Shown piece by piece: positions 1 to 8,344 of a stretch of DNA of 64,000 nt; the first letter of the stretch is position 1; every line of letters starts with the position of its first letter. Made by a program: the position numbers and the translations under genes. The notes beneath the pieces are model-generated. The model worked only from the letters and a program-made list of their open reading frames with translations, searched no databases and was not told the origin of the DNA. The stretch spans positions 1,775,001-1,839,000 of the forward strand of contig NZ_FUZV01000001.1 in the NCBI RefSeq assembly GCF_900167565.1, in the 5' to 3' direction. Source of the DNA: Pseudoxanthomonas indica (GTDB lineage: Bacteria; Pseudomonadota; Gammaproteobacteria; Xanthomonadales; Xanthomonadaceae).

Positions 1-56
1 CGGCCTCAGCGCCTTCCTTCGTTCAACCTCGCCGTTTCCGTCGAGGTGAGCCGCAC

Positions 57-85
57 ATTATGGCGACCCTTTTTCACTTCGTCAA
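57..85 (-). promoter_or_regulatory. Strong sigma70 promoter, probably of an rRNA operon lying left of the window
   Basis: Read on the minus strand, TTGACG (80-85) is followed after exactly 17 bases by CATAAT (57-62). The predicted start is near base 50 and the leader runs out of the window. No protein start follows on this strand within the window. A near-consensus promoter with a long untranslated leader just downstream of tyrS fits an rRNA operon, but no rRNA sequence is visible, so that part is inference. Confidence 0.6.
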
Positions 86-177
86 CACCCTCGTGAGAGG
101 AAAGTTGCCGAGGAACCCACTTCGTTCGCTGCGCTCCCGGGGGAGCAAGCAACCCTGCGAAGGGGGAGGGAAAGTAT

Positions 178-232
178 GGCCGGTTCCCGGAGAATTTGGA
201 AGCCTGTGACAGAAATATTTTCGTAACCGGCC
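178..232. other. Inverted repeat downstream of tyrS
   Basis: GGCCGGTT (178-185) is repeated inverted as AACCGGCC (225-232) across a 39-base AT-richer loop, just past the tyrS stop. There is no T-run, so it is a weak candidate for a tyrS 3' structure. Apart from this and the promoter at 57-85, bases 1-243 show no gene. Confidence 0.25.
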
Positions 233-243
233 GACTGGCGGGC

Positions 244-1458
244 TCAAGTGCCTGATGCAACAAGCCTGACGCGCGCAAAGTTGCGCTTGCCCACTTGCAG
301 AAGGCCCTCGAAACCCGCCGTGAAGACGCGCCCGGCATCCTCGATGACCTCACCGTCGACCTTGATGGCGCGTTCCTTGAACTTGCGCATTGCCTCGGAA
401 TTACTTGGCGTAATGCCTGCCGCCGTCAACAAGGCGCCTATGCGCAGGCCATCGGACGGGACCGCAATCTCCTGCACGGGCAACAGTGAGGTATCGCCCT
501 CACCTGTCACTACCGCATGCCAGCCGGCCACCGCCTGCTCGGCTGCTGACGCATCGTGGAAGCGAGTCGCCAGTTCCCGCGCGAGCCGCAGTTTGAGGTC
601 ACGCGGATTCAACTGGCCCGCAGCGATTTCGGAGCGCAGGGTCCTGGCCTCTTCGGCGCTGATGTCGAAACTCAGCAGATCAATCCAGCGCCACATCAGC
701 TCGTCGCCAATCTTCATGGTCTTGGTGACGATATCGATGGCTGGCTCGCTGATGCCGATGTAATTGCCCAGCGATTTGGACATCTTCTGCACGCCATCGA
801 GGCCCTCCAGCAGCGGCATGGTCAGCACGATTTGTGGCGGCTGGCCGAAGTGCTCCTGCAGGCCACGTCCCATCAGCAGATTGAACTTCTGGTCGGTGCC
901 GCCCAGCTCGACGTCTGCGTTGAGGGCCACGGAGTCGTATCCCTGCACCAGCGGATACAGGAATTCGTGGATGGCGATGGATTGTTGTCCGGCGTAGCGC
1001 TTGGCGAAGTCATCGCGCTCGAGCATCCGCGCGACCGTGTGCTGGCCAGCCAGCTTGATCATGTCGGCGGCACTCATCTGGCCAAACCATTCCGAGTTGA
1101 AGCGGACCTCGGTCCGGGTCCGGTCCAGCACCTTGAAGACCTGGTCGGCATAAGTCTGGGCGTTGGCCAGCACGTCTTCACGGGTCAACGGCTTGCGGGT
1201 CACGTTTTTCCCGGTCGGGTCGCCGATCATCCCGGTGAAGTCGCCAATCAGGAAAATCACCTGGTGTCCCAGGTCCTGGAACTGGCGCATCTTGTTGAGC
1301 AGCACGGTATGGCCGATGTGCAGGTCGGGCGCGGTAGGGTCGAAGCCGGCCTTGACCCGCAGCGGCCTGCCTTGGGCCAGGCGAGCCTGCAGTTCTTCGA
1401 TTTTCAGGATTTCGTCGGCGCCACGGCCGATCTGGGCAAGCGCATCAGCGGAAGACAA
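244..1458 (-). CDS. tyrS: Tyrosyl-tRNA synthetase
   Basis: Charges tRNA-Tyr with tyrosine in the cytoplasm. The class I HIGH motif (within [10 protein letters not shown], about residues 47-50) and KMSKS (about 225-229) are intact, and the tyrosine-pocket region ([17 protein letters not shown]) is recognisable. The C-terminal 70 residues look like the S4 RNA-binding domain. At 404 residues it has family length. I chose the TTG at 1458 because AGGAAA sits seven bases upstream and the protein then begins at the usual point before the IGRG helix; a TTG at 1500 would add 14 residues with a poorer ribosome site. It is divergent from the M23 peptidase gene. The function is certain; the start is not. 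Confidence 0.95.
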   Translation of the reverse strand: MSSADALAQIGRGADEILKIEELQARLAQGRPLRVKAGFDPTAPDLHIGHTVLLNKMRQFQDLGHQVIFLIGDFTGMIGDPTGKNVTRKPLTREDVLANAQTYADQVFKVLDRTRTEVRFNSEWFGQMSAADMIKLAGQHTVARMLERDDFAKRYAGQQSIAIHEFLYPLVQGYDSVALNADVELGGTDQKFNLLMGRGLQEHFGQPPQIVLTMPLLEGLDGVQKMSKSLGNYIGISEPAIDIVTKTMKIGDELMWRWIDLLSFDISAEEARTLRSEIAAGQLNPRDLKLRLARELATRFHDASAAEQAVAGWHAVVTGEGDTSLLPVQEIAVPSDGLRIGALLTAAGITPSNSEAMRKFKERAIKVDGEVIEDAGRVFTAGFEGLLQVGKRNFARVRLVASGT

Positions 1459-1567
1459 GGCGGATTTCCTGGCGGGGGCCGACTGAATGGCCGGCGACAA
1501 AAGTGAACTCTAAGTTAAACCAAAGTTAATCGTGACGCCATTCAAAAAAGCCAATGGACTCAATGGT

Positions 1568-1596
1568 TTGACGCGAACATTTCAGGTGTTTATGGT
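1568..1596 (+). promoter_or_regulatory. Candidate sigma70 promoter of the M23 peptidase gene
   Basis: TTGACG (1568-1573), a 17-base spacer and TATGGT (1591-1596) lie 42 bases before the start codon at 1638. GAGGTGG near 1624 serves as the ribosome site. Confidence 0.5.
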
Positions 1597-1637
1597 ACGC
1601 CGATTAGGGCCCCCTTTGGGCCCGAGGTGGCGGCTAG

Positions 1638-3113
1638 ATGCACAACCATGGGGACGGCACCCGCCGTAAGCAGCGCTTCCAGGAACGTTTGGAAGTCCTG
1701 CGTGAATCGACGCTCCATCAGCGCGTCAAACAGCACCTGCCCACGGGCCGGTGGACGCGCCGACATTGGATTCATGCCAGCCTCTTCACCACCATCGGCG
1801 TGATGGTGGCGACGATCGTGCCCGGTTTTTCCAATGCCATCCAGCCGCAGTCCGCCGTCGATGGACGCGCCACTCTGGCATTGAGCCTTCCAAGCCTGTC
1901 GCAGGCCCAGTTGGAAGGAGTTGCCGGCGACAGTTGGCAAATCGTGCGGGTCAAGCCGGGCCAGACGTTGGGCGCGATCTTCGAAGAACTCGATATCCCG
2001 GCAGCCACGATGCACGTGCTGCTGGAAGACAAGGAAGCCAAGGCCAGCCTGACCCGCCTGAAGCCGGGCACCGAACTGGCTTTCGATTTGCCGGTCAGCG
2101 GCGAACTGCGCACGCTGCGCTACGACCGGGACCCGCAGCACCGGATTGAACTGAGCGTCGAAGGTGACAAGGTCACCGAGCGCGTCATCGAGCGCGAGAC
2201 CACCACGCGCACGGTGGTGCTCAGTGGCAAGGTGGGCCGCTCCCTCAATCGCTCGGCACGCAAGGCCGGACTGACGGCGGCCAACATCAATTCGCTGACC
2301 GATGACATCTTCAAGTACGACATCGACTTCAACTCCGACCTGGCGCCGGATGACCGTTTCAGCGTGGTGGTCGAGCAGACCTGGCGCGAAGGCGAGCTGA
2401 TCAGCACCAGCCCCGTGCAGGCGGCGACCTTCACCGTGGACGGCAAGCTGCATTCGGGTTTCCGTTTCGCCCGTCCGGGTGGCAAGCCCGAGTACTTCAC
2501 CGCCGCCGGCCGTCCGCTGAAGAAGAGCTTCATCCGCATGCCGATTCCGTATGCGCGCTTGAGCTCGAAGTTCGGCGCGCGTCGGCACCCTGTGCTGGGC
2601 AGCATGCGCATGCATAAGGGCGTGGATTACGCCGCCGGCACCGGCACCCCGATCATGGCGGCGGGCGATGCCCGCGTGCAGTTCGCCGGTTGGCAGAATG
2701 GCTACGGCCGCGTCGTGATTCTGGATCATGGCCGTGGACACACCACCTTGTACGGCCACATGTCGCGCTTGGGCAAAATCAAGGTCGGCCAGCGCATCGC
2801 ACAGGGAACGGTAATTGGCTACGTCGGTTCCACCGGCATGGCGACTGGCCCGCACCTGCATTACGAATTCCGCGTCAACGGGGTGCATCGCAATCCGCTG
2901 TCGGTGACCATGCCGCCGCCCGAGCCGTTGTCCGGCGCGCAACTGGCCTCGTACCGCACGTATACGGCCAATGCCCTGGCGCGCATCCGTACGGTGGAGA
3001 ACATCATCTACGCCGATGTGGCGCCCGCCGTGCCTACGACGGAAGACAAGCCGGCTACCCAGGTAGCGGCCGCGCCCGCCAAGCCAGCCAAGAGCAAGGC
3101 CAAGAAGGGCTGA
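1638..3113 (+). CDS. mepM: M23-family murein DD-endopeptidase (MepM/OapA-like)
   Basis: Probable periplasmic, inner-membrane-anchored zinc endopeptidase that cuts peptidoglycan cross-links during wall growth. A basic cytoplasmic N-terminus is followed by one membrane helix at about residues 45-64, an OapA/LysM-like segment (about 100-155), a linker domain, and a C-terminal lytic M23 domain (about 300-430). Zinc ligands are visible as H326 and D330 (MHKGVDYAA) and H408 (HLHYEF), so the enzyme looks active. The tail is rich in Ala, Pro and Lys. It precedes anmK in the same direction, the tyrS/M23/anmK arrangement known from Pseudomonas and xanthomonads. A clean sigma70 promoter lies upstream. 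The exact cleavage specificity is inferred from the family. Confidence 0.88.
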   Translation: MHNHGDGTRRKQRFQERLEVLRESTLHQRVKQHLPTGRWTRRHWIHASLFTTIGVMVATIVPGFSNAIQPQSAVDGRATLALSLPSLSQAQLEGVAGDSWQIVRVKPGQTLGAIFEELDIPAATMHVLLEDKEAKASLTRLKPGTELAFDLPVSGELRTLRYDRDPQHRIELSVEGDKVTERVIERETTTRTVVLSGKVGRSLNRSARKAGLTAANINSLTDDIFKYDIDFNSDLAPDDRFSVVVEQTWREGELISTSPVQAATFTVDGKLHSGFRFARPGGKPEYFTAAGRPLKKSFIRMPIPYARLSSKFGARRHPVLGSMRMHKGVDYAAGTGTPIMAAGDARVQFAGWQNGYGRVVILDHGRGHTTLYGHMSRLGKIKVGQRIAQGTVIGYVGSTGMATGPHLHYEFRVNGVHRNPLSVTMPPPEPLSGAQLASYRTYTANALARIRTVENIIYADVAPAVPTTEDKPATQVAAAPAKPAKSKAKKG

Positions 3114-3122
3114 TGATCCTGA

Positions 3123-3144
3123 GCCGCGGCTTGAAGGCCGCGGC
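3123..3144 (+). other. Hairpin between the M23 peptidase gene and anmK
   Basis: Perfect inverted repeat with arms GCCGCGGC (3123-3130 and 3137-3144) and a 6-base loop. No T-run follows, so it is more likely an mRNA-stability or processing hairpin, or a weak attenuator, than a full terminator. Confidence 0.4.
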
Positions 3145-3186
3145 GCAATCGCGTGTACTGCTGACCGGTCTTTTCCGGAATACGGC

Positions 3187-4320
3187 ATGTCGCAGTCGCA
3201 GGAACGCGCTACCTCGCTCTATCTGGGCCTGATGTCCGGCACCAGCGCCGATGGCATCGATGCCGCGCTCGTCCGATTCTCCGAAGATGCCGCGCCGCTG
3301 CGCTGCGAACTGGTAATGGGCCGGACCTTTGCCTGGGATGCTCCCACCAGGCAGGACCTGGTCAGCCTGGGCCAGGCGGCGCATGAGCCTTCGCTCGATG
3401 CCTTGGGTCGCCTGGACGTGCGGGTGGCCCTCGCGTTCGCCGACGCCAGCCGCCGCCTGCTCGAGGAAGCGGGCGTGAACACTGATTCGGTTCGCGCGAT
3501 CGGTTCGCATGGACAGACGATTCGTCACCGCCCGTATGGCGCTCCCCCTTTCACCTGGCAGATCGGCGATGGCAACGTGATCGCCGAAGGCACCGGCATC
3601 GATACCGTTGCCGACTTCCGCCGTCGCGACGTCGCCGCCGGTGGCCACGGTGCGCCGCTGATGCCCGCCTTTCATGCGGCCTTGCTGCATTCGCCGGATG
3701 AAGATCGCGCGGTGCTCAATCTGGGCGGCATCGGCAATTTCACCCTGCTTCCTGCCCACGGCGAGGTACGCGGCTTTGATACCGGTCCGGCCAATGCCTT
3801 GATGGACGCCTGGTGCCATCAGCACACCGGCCATGACTTTGATGCGGGTGGCGAGTTCGCTGCCACTGGCACGGTGGATGATGCATTGTTGGCCCGCCTG
3901 CTCGCCGAACCATGGTTTGCGCAACCGCCGCCCAAAAGCACGGGTCGCGAGCAATTCCACCTGGCCTGGCTGCAGCCTGCGCTGAGTGCGCATCACGCAG
4001 CCGCCGATGTGCAGGCAACCTTGATGGAGCTGACCGCCGCCACCGTGGCCAACGCCTTGCGCGAGCACCAGCCACGCACGCAGCGCGTGCTGGTGTGTGG
4101 CGGAGGCGTCCGCAATCCGCGGTTGCTGTCGCGGATCGCCGCGCGTCTGCCGGAAGTGGTGGTGGAATCCACCGCGTCGCACGGCCTGGATCCGGATTTC
4201 GTCGAAGCCATGGGTTTCGCCTGGCTGGCAAGGGAAACCCTGGCTGGCCGGCCCGGCAACCTGCCCTCGGTCACCGGCGCGCGCGGCTACCGCGTGCTGG
4301 GTGCGATCCACCGCGCCTGA
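3187..4320 (+). CDS. anmK: Anhydro-N-acetylmuramic acid kinase
   Basis: Cytoplasmic ATP-dependent enzyme that opens and phosphorylates 1,6-anhydro-MurNAc to MurNAc-6-phosphate in peptidoglycan recycling. The family signature [12 protein letters not shown] is at about residues 14-25. Further ASKHA-fold motifs are visible: [27 protein letters not shown] and VCGGGVRN. The 377 residues match family length. It follows the M23 endopeptidase gene by 73 bases, and the muropeptide importer gene ampG lies 0.3 kb further on the other strand, so three steps of wall turnover are clustered. The stop codon abuts the stop of the convergent small gene at 4321. Confidence 0.95.
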   Translation: MSQSQERATSLYLGLMSGTSADGIDAALVRFSEDAAPLRCELVMGRTFAWDAPTRQDLVSLGQAAHEPSLDALGRLDVRVALAFADASRRLLEEAGVNTDSVRAIGSHGQTIRHRPYGAPPFTWQIGDGNVIAEGTGIDTVADFRRRDVAAGGHGAPLMPAFHAALLHSPDEDRAVLNLGGIGNFTLLPAHGEVRGFDTGPANALMDAWCHQHTGHDFDAGGEFAATGTVDDALLARLLAEPWFAQPPPKSTGREQFHLAWLQPALSAHHAAADVQATLMELTAATVANALREHQPRTQRVLVCGGGVRNPRLLSRIAARLPEVVVESTASHGLDPDFVEAMGFAWLARETLAGRPGNLPSVTGARGYRVLGAIHRA

Positions 4321-4548
4321 TCAGAAGCCCTTGCCGGGCGGCACGTCGCGAAGCGCATTGATGGCAGCGGTCAGCGCGTCGACTTCGCTGGTGTCGAAGC
4401 CACGGCGCACCTCCGATTCGCAATGGAACAAGCCCTGCTCGATCAGATTGAACAGGGTGTCGTGCACGTTCCAGCCACGGGCACTGGCGACCCGGCGGAT
4501 GCGCTCGGCCAGGATGGGATCGATGTCCTTCAGCACGATGTCGGTCAT
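4321..4548 (-). CDS. Small ribbon-helix-helix-like protein (75 aa), function unknown
   Basis: The first 40 residues (MTDIVLKDIDPILAERIRRV, then a second helix around ARGWNVHDTLFNLIEQG) have the strand-helix-helix pattern of Arc/FitA-like DNA-binding proteins. The C-terminal third is unlike them and ends in a short charged tail. A good promoter (4598-4626) and a purine-rich stretch before the ATG support expression. No toxin-like gene sits next to it: the neighbours are anmK (convergent, zero spacing) and ampG (upstream, same strand). It may be an autonomous small regulator. The RHH assignment rests on sequence pattern only. Confidence 0.7.
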   Translation of the reverse strand: MTDIVLKDIDPILAERIRRVASARGWNVHDTLFNLIEQGLFHCESEVRRGFDTSEVDALTAAINALRDVPPGKGF

Positions 4549-4597
4549 GGCGTCTCGTCCCCTTCCCTTGCTGGTACGCCGCGGGCGCCCGACTGAC

Positions 4598-4626
4598 TAA
4601 ATACTGGGCGCGGCCGGTTGCGGCAA
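4598..4626 (-). promoter_or_regulatory. Candidate sigma70 promoter for the small RHH-like gene
   Basis: On the minus strand TTGCCG (4621-4626), a 17-base spacer and TATTTA (4598-4603) lie 50 bases before the ATG at 4548. It separates this gene from the ampG unit upstream. Confidence 0.45.
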
Positions 4627-4646
4627 GTCCCCTTTGCCGGCGGGAC

Positions 4647-6047
4647 TCAGGAAGGCGCCGCCTGCACCAGCGCGCGCCGTCGCTCCTGCCGCATAAGCAG
4701 CAGGCACAGGATGACGACCGGGATACCAATCAAGGCGGTGCCGACAAAGAACAGCGCATAGCCATCCAGCAGGGTGCGCCCGACCGCCAGCTGCTCGACC
4801 GCCTCGCCCGACAGCCCCTTCAGCATCTTGCCCAGCAGTGCGTAGAACGAACTGAGCAGGGCGTACTGGGTCGCCGTATAGCCCACGCTGGTCAGGCTGG
4901 ACATGTAGGCGATGAGGGCTGTGCCGGCAAAGCCCCCCGCCACGTTGTCGATGACCATCGCCCAGGCGAAGCTGGCAGTGTCAGGCCCGTGCCAAGCCAG
5001 GTAGGCAAAGGCCAGGTTGGAGCCCGGGCCGAGCACGGCGCCCACCAGCAAGGCCACCATCACCCCCCAACGCACTGCCACCATGCCGGCCAAAGCGATA
5101 CCGGCGAAGGAGGCGACCAGGCCGACCGAGCTGCGCACCGAACCCACGGTTTGCTCGGTCAAGCCCAGATCCACATAGAAGGGGTTGTTCATCGGCCCCA
5201 TCACGAAGTCGGCCAGGCGATAGACACTGATGGCCGCCAGGATCAGCACCGCCGCGCTGCGATGCTCGCGGAAGAAGGCCACGAACGGCCCCAGGATGGC
5301 GTCGAACAAGCCGCGCGGCGTCCATAGCGCGCTGGCCTGGTGCGAGACCGCTTCCACCGCACGGGCGGGCTCGCGCGCCATCAGCGTCGCCGCCACGCCG
5401 ACCAGCAGCAGTGCCGCCATGATCTGGTAGGACCCCACCCAACCCACTTGCGCGGCGATCAGCAGGATCAGCGCGTCGGTCACCAGCAATGCGCTGCGAT
5501 AGCCCAGCGCAGAAGAAGAGGTGAGCAAACCCAACTGCTGGCTATCCTCGGCACTCTCGATGCGCCAGGCATCAATCACGATGTCCTGGGTCGCTGATGC
5601 GAACGCCACCAGCAGGGCCAGCCCGCCAAAGACCAGCAGGTGTTCCAGCGCGTAGCCGAACACCAGCACATGGCCCCCGCGTGGCTGCACGATGGCCATG
5701 CCCAGCAGACCCAGGGCCACCACGATCTGCGAGAGCAGCATCCAGCCACGTCGGCGTCCCAGCCAGCGGCCGAACAGCGGCGCGTCGGACCTGTCCACGA
5801 GCGGCGCCCACAGGAACTTGAGCGAGTAGGCCAACCCCACCCAGGACAGGAAGCCGATCGTGTCCAGCTCGATGCCCTGTTTGCGCGCCCAGAATCCCAG
5901 CGTGTTGCCGACCAGATAGATCGGCATGCCCGAGGCAAAGCCGAGCAGCAACATCACCAATACCTTGGGTTGGCGCAGATTGAGCAGCACCTCCTGCCAA
6001 GGCTTGCGCCGGCGCGGTGGCGGTGCGGCCAGATCGGGCTGGCTCAT
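4647..6047 (-). CDS. ampG: AmpG-type muropeptide permease (MFS)
   Basis: Inner-membrane major-facilitator protein that imports GlcNAc-anhydroMurNAc muropeptides released by lytic transglycosylases. AmpG-family stretches are clear: LLGFASGMPIYLVGNTLGFW, LKFLWAPLVDR, GRRRGWML, SATQDIVIDAWR and a C-terminal ALLSSFYALLGK segment. About 12-14 membrane helices are visible and the length (466 residues) suits the family. The start codon overlaps the stop of the exonuclease III-like gene by one base (TGATG), so the two are translationally coupled. The neighbouring M23 peptidase and anmK genes make a peptidoglycan-recycling role very likely. In bacteria with AmpR-type control such permeases also influence beta-lactamase induction; no ampR/ampC pair is seen here. 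Confidence 0.92.
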   Translation of the reverse strand: MSQPDLAAPPPRRRKPWQEVLLNLRQPKVLVMLLLGFASGMPIYLVGNTLGFWARKQGIELDTIGFLSWVGLAYSLKFLWAPLVDRSDAPLFGRWLGRRRGWMLLSQIVVALGLLGMAIVQPRGGHVLVFGYALEHLLVFGGLALLVAFASATQDIVIDAWRIESAEDSQQLGLLTSSSALGYRSALLVTDALILLIAAQVGWVGSYQIMAALLLVGVAATLMAREPARAVEAVSHQASALWTPRGLFDAILGPFVAFFREHRSAAVLILAAISVYRLADFVMGPMNNPFYVDLGLTEQTVGSVRSSVGLVASFAGIALAGMVAVRWGVMVALLVGAVLGPGSNLAFAYLAWHGPDTASFAWAMVIDNVAGGFAGTALIAYMSSLTSVGYTATQYALLSSFYALLGKMLKGLSGEAVEQLAVGRTLLDGYALFFVGTALIGIPVVILCLLLMRQERRRALVQAAPS

Positions 6048-6817
6048 CAGGCGTAATCCACCGTGAAGGGCGCATGGTCGGAGAACCAGCTGTCACGGTA
6101 GATCGAACACCCGCGCAGGCGATCCAGCAGCGAAGGCGTGACGAACTGGTAGTCGATGCGCCACCCCACATTGTTGGCGCGGGCGCCGCCGCGGTTGCTC
6201 CACCAGGTGTAGTCCTGGCCTTCCGGATGCAGCGCGCGATAAGCATCGACCCAACCGCTCTGCTCCACGCACATGCCGTTCAACCAGTCGCGCTCGGCCG
6301 GCAGGCAGCCGGAATTCTTCTGGTTGCTGGTCCAGTTCTTGATGTCCAGGCGGCTGCGCACGATGTTCCAGTCACCGCACAGCACGTAGTCACGACCACT
6401 GCGCCGCCACTCGTCCAGGATCGGCGCCAACCAGTCCATCACCTGGAACTTGAAGCCCTGGCGCAACTCGCCCGAGGAACCGGACGGGATGTAGAACGAG
6501 ACCACGCTCAGGTTGCCGTAGCGTGCTTCCAGATAGCGGCCTTCTTCATCGAATTCGGCCCAGCCCAACGCGGTGCGCAGTTCGTCCGGCTCGCGCTTGC
6601 TGTAGATGGCCACGCCGCTGTAACCCTTCTTGGTGCTGGCGTCGCGGAACCAGGCCTTGTAACCCTCCGGCAGGAAGGCCGGGCCGGCCAGCTGGTGCTC
6701 CTGGGCCTTGGTCTCCTGCACGCAGAGCACGTCGGCCTGCTGCTGGCCGAACCATTCGAAGAATCCCTTGTTGGCGGCTGATCGAAGTCCGTTGGCGTTG
6801 AAACTGATGATGCGCAT
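6047..6817 (-). CDS. xthA: Exonuclease III / AP-endonuclease family protein at the crc position
   Basis: Member of the exonuclease III fold (256 residues, MRIISFNANGLRSA start). The catalytic set is complete: N7, E35 (QETK), D149 and N151 (CGDWN), and D247-H248 (SDHAP), so it should be an active 3'-5' exonuclease/AP endonuclease that acts in base-excision repair. Its place, divergent from pyrE, is that of Pseudomonas crc, whose product shares the fold but has lost most of these residues. The present protein could therefore be the active ancestor-type form. It is coupled to ampG by a one-base TGATG overlap. An upstream in-frame extension exists but is antisense to pyrE and has no family match. 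Confidence 0.9.
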   Translation of the reverse strand: MRIISFNANGLRSAANKGFFEWFGQQQADVLCVQETKAQEHQLAGPAFLPEGYKAWFRDASTKKGYSGVAIYSKREPDELRTALGWAEFDEEGRYLEARYGNLSVVSFYIPSGSSGELRQGFKFQVMDWLAPILDEWRRSGRDYVLCGDWNIVRSRLDIKNWTSNQKNSGCLPAERDWLNGMCVEQSGWVDAYRALHPEGQDYTWWSNRGGARANNVGWRIDYQFVTPSLLDRLRGCSIYRDSWFSDHAPFTVDYA

Positions 6818-6934
6818 GGGCAAGCCGGAAGCGGTCGAAATACAAGCGTAGCCGATTCCGCACGACGGCCGTGGTGCGTCATCACGCAGCCGGGCCTTAT
6901 CATGGCCGTGTCCCCCGTCACGCCCCTGCCCGCC

Positions 6935-7597
6935 ATGTCCGACCATCGCGCCCGCTTCCTCCAATTGGCCTTGCACGCACAGGCCCTGCGCTTCGGCGAG
7001 TTCACCCTCAAGTCGGGCCGGCTCAGTCCGTACTTCTTCAATGCCGGGCGTTTCGACAGTGGCGCATGCCTGGCCGAACTGGCCGCCTGCTACGCCGATG
7101 CGATCGAGGCGGCGGGCCTGCGTTTTGATCTGCTGTTCGGTCCGGCCTACAAGGGCATCCCCCTGGCGACCGCACTGGGCTGCGAATTCGCGCGCCGCGG
7201 TCGCGACATCCCGCTGGCGTTCAACCGCAAGGAAGCCAAGGACCATGGCGAAGGTGGCCTGCTGATCGGCGCGCCGCTGGATGGCCGCGAGGTGCTGATC
7301 GTGGATGACGTCATTACCGCCGGCACCGCGATCCGCGAGGCGCTGGCGCTGATCCGCGCCGGCGGCGGCCGACCGGCCGGCATCGTGGTGGCGCTGGACC
7401 GGCAGGAGGTGCTGGGCGAGGGCGAATCCCGGCAATCGGCGGCGCAGGCCGTGGCCAGCGATACCGGTGTGCCGGTGGTCGCGGTCGCCAGCCTGCACGA
7501 CCTGCTTGATTTCGCCGGCGAAAGCGCCGACCTTGTCCATCACCGTGATCGCCTGCTCGCCTATCGGGCGCGCTATGGCAGCGGTTCACCGGAATGA
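6935..7597 (+). CDS. pyrE: Orotate phosphoribosyltransferase
   Basis: Converts orotate and PRPP to OMP in pyrimidine synthesis. The PRPP-binding motif VLIVDDVITAGTA and the family stretches FTLKSGRLSPYFFN, FGPAYKGIPLA and FNRKEAKDHGEGG are intact, as is the C-terminal ALDRQE. I chose the ATG at 6935 (220 residues, near the usual 213) over the ATG at 6902, which would add an 11-residue tail with no family support. It is divergent from the exonuclease III-like gene and followed closely by a secreted coiled-coil protein gene. Confidence 0.95.
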   Translation: MSDHRARFLQLALHAQALRFGEFTLKSGRLSPYFFNAGRFDSGACLAELAACYADAIEAAGLRFDLLFGPAYKGIPLATALGCEFARRGRDIPLAFNRKEAKDHGEGGLLIGAPLDGREVLIVDDVITAGTAIREALALIRAGGGRPAGIVVALDRQEVLGEGESRQSAAQAVASDTGVPVVAVASLHDLLDFAGESADLVHHRDRLLAYRARYGSGSPE

Positions 7598-7615
7598 CGG
7601 CAGCGGGGGCTGCGC

Positions 7616-8317
7616 ATGGCTAATCATCCACTGCGATGGGCAGTACCGGCCGCGATGCTGATGGCGTCGCTGGCCGTGGCGCAGAACAAGGAAGCGCCGA
7701 CCAAGAAGCTCTACTGCTGGAATGACAACGGCCAGCGCGTCTGCAGCGATTCGCTGCCGGCCGAAGCCGTCGGTCGCGCACGCGAGGAAATCAATGCCAA
7801 GAGCGGCATGCGCACGGGCGAGGTGGCACGCGAGCTGACCGAGCAGGAGCGTGCCCAGGCCGACGCCGAGCATGCCCAGTTGCAGGCGGACCTGGCGGCG
7901 CAGGAAACCCGCCGCCGCACCGAGCAGGCGATGCTGCTGTCCTATCGCACGGAAGAGGAGCTGCGCCGGGTCTTCAACGAGCGCGTCGGCATCGTCGACA
8001 ACAACATCAAGACCGCCCGCTACAACGTGGTCAGCCTGCGCGATGGCCTGGTCAGCCTGCTGCAGGTGGCCGGTGACCGCGAGCTGGCCAACAAGCCGGC
8101 CGCGGAGAAAACCGTCGACACCATCCGCCTGCGCCATGCCACCCTGGTGCGGCAGCGCGCGCTCCAGTCCAGCTTCGAGCGGCAGCGTGCCGAGCTGGAT
8201 GTGGAAATCGCCGACATCATGCGGCGCTACCGGGAAATGAAAGGTGCCACGGTGCCGGCCGCCAGTGGCGCGGCGGCGGTGGATCCGTCGTCCACGCCGG
8301 CGCCGGTCAAGCAGTAA
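7616..8317 (+). CDS. Secreted DUF4124-like coiled-coil protein
   Basis: A 233-residue envelope protein of unknown role. The N-terminal signal peptide (WAVPAAMLMASLAVAQ) is followed by a short Cys-containing segment (LYCWNDNGQRVCSDSLP) resembling the DUF4124 pattern, then a long Glu/Arg-rich region (about residues 70-210) predicted to be helical and coiled-coil, and a Pro/Ala-rich tail. It starts 18 bases after pyrE in the same direction and may be cotranscribed. It is convergent with the phosphomannomutase gene. I do not know a biochemical function; a periplasmic structural or scaffold role is only a guess. Confidence 0.8.
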   Translation: MANHPLRWAVPAAMLMASLAVAQNKEAPTKKLYCWNDNGQRVCSDSLPAEAVGRAREEINAKSGMRTGEVARELTEQERAQADAEHAQLQADLAAQETRRRTEQAMLLSYRTEEELRRVFNERVGIVDNNIKTARYNVVSLRDGLVSLLQVAGDRELANKPAAEKTVDTIRLRHATLVRQRALQSSFERQRAELDVEIADIMRRYREMKGATVPAASGAAAVDPSSTPAPVKQ

Positions 8318-8344
8318 GCCCGCCTGACCCTGCGGCGCCGACGC

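Noticed and set aside
1..243. Part of an rRNA gene or a small protein gene
   Set aside because: No rRNA-like sequence was recognised; the short reading frames have no start signals or homology. Only the promoter is supported.
4321..4548. Toxin-antitoxin module
   Set aside because: Only an antitoxin-like protein is present; adjacent genes are anmK and ampG.
6818..7543. Upstream extension of the exonuclease III-like frame
   Set aside because: It is antisense to pyrE; family homology starts at MRIISF (6817).
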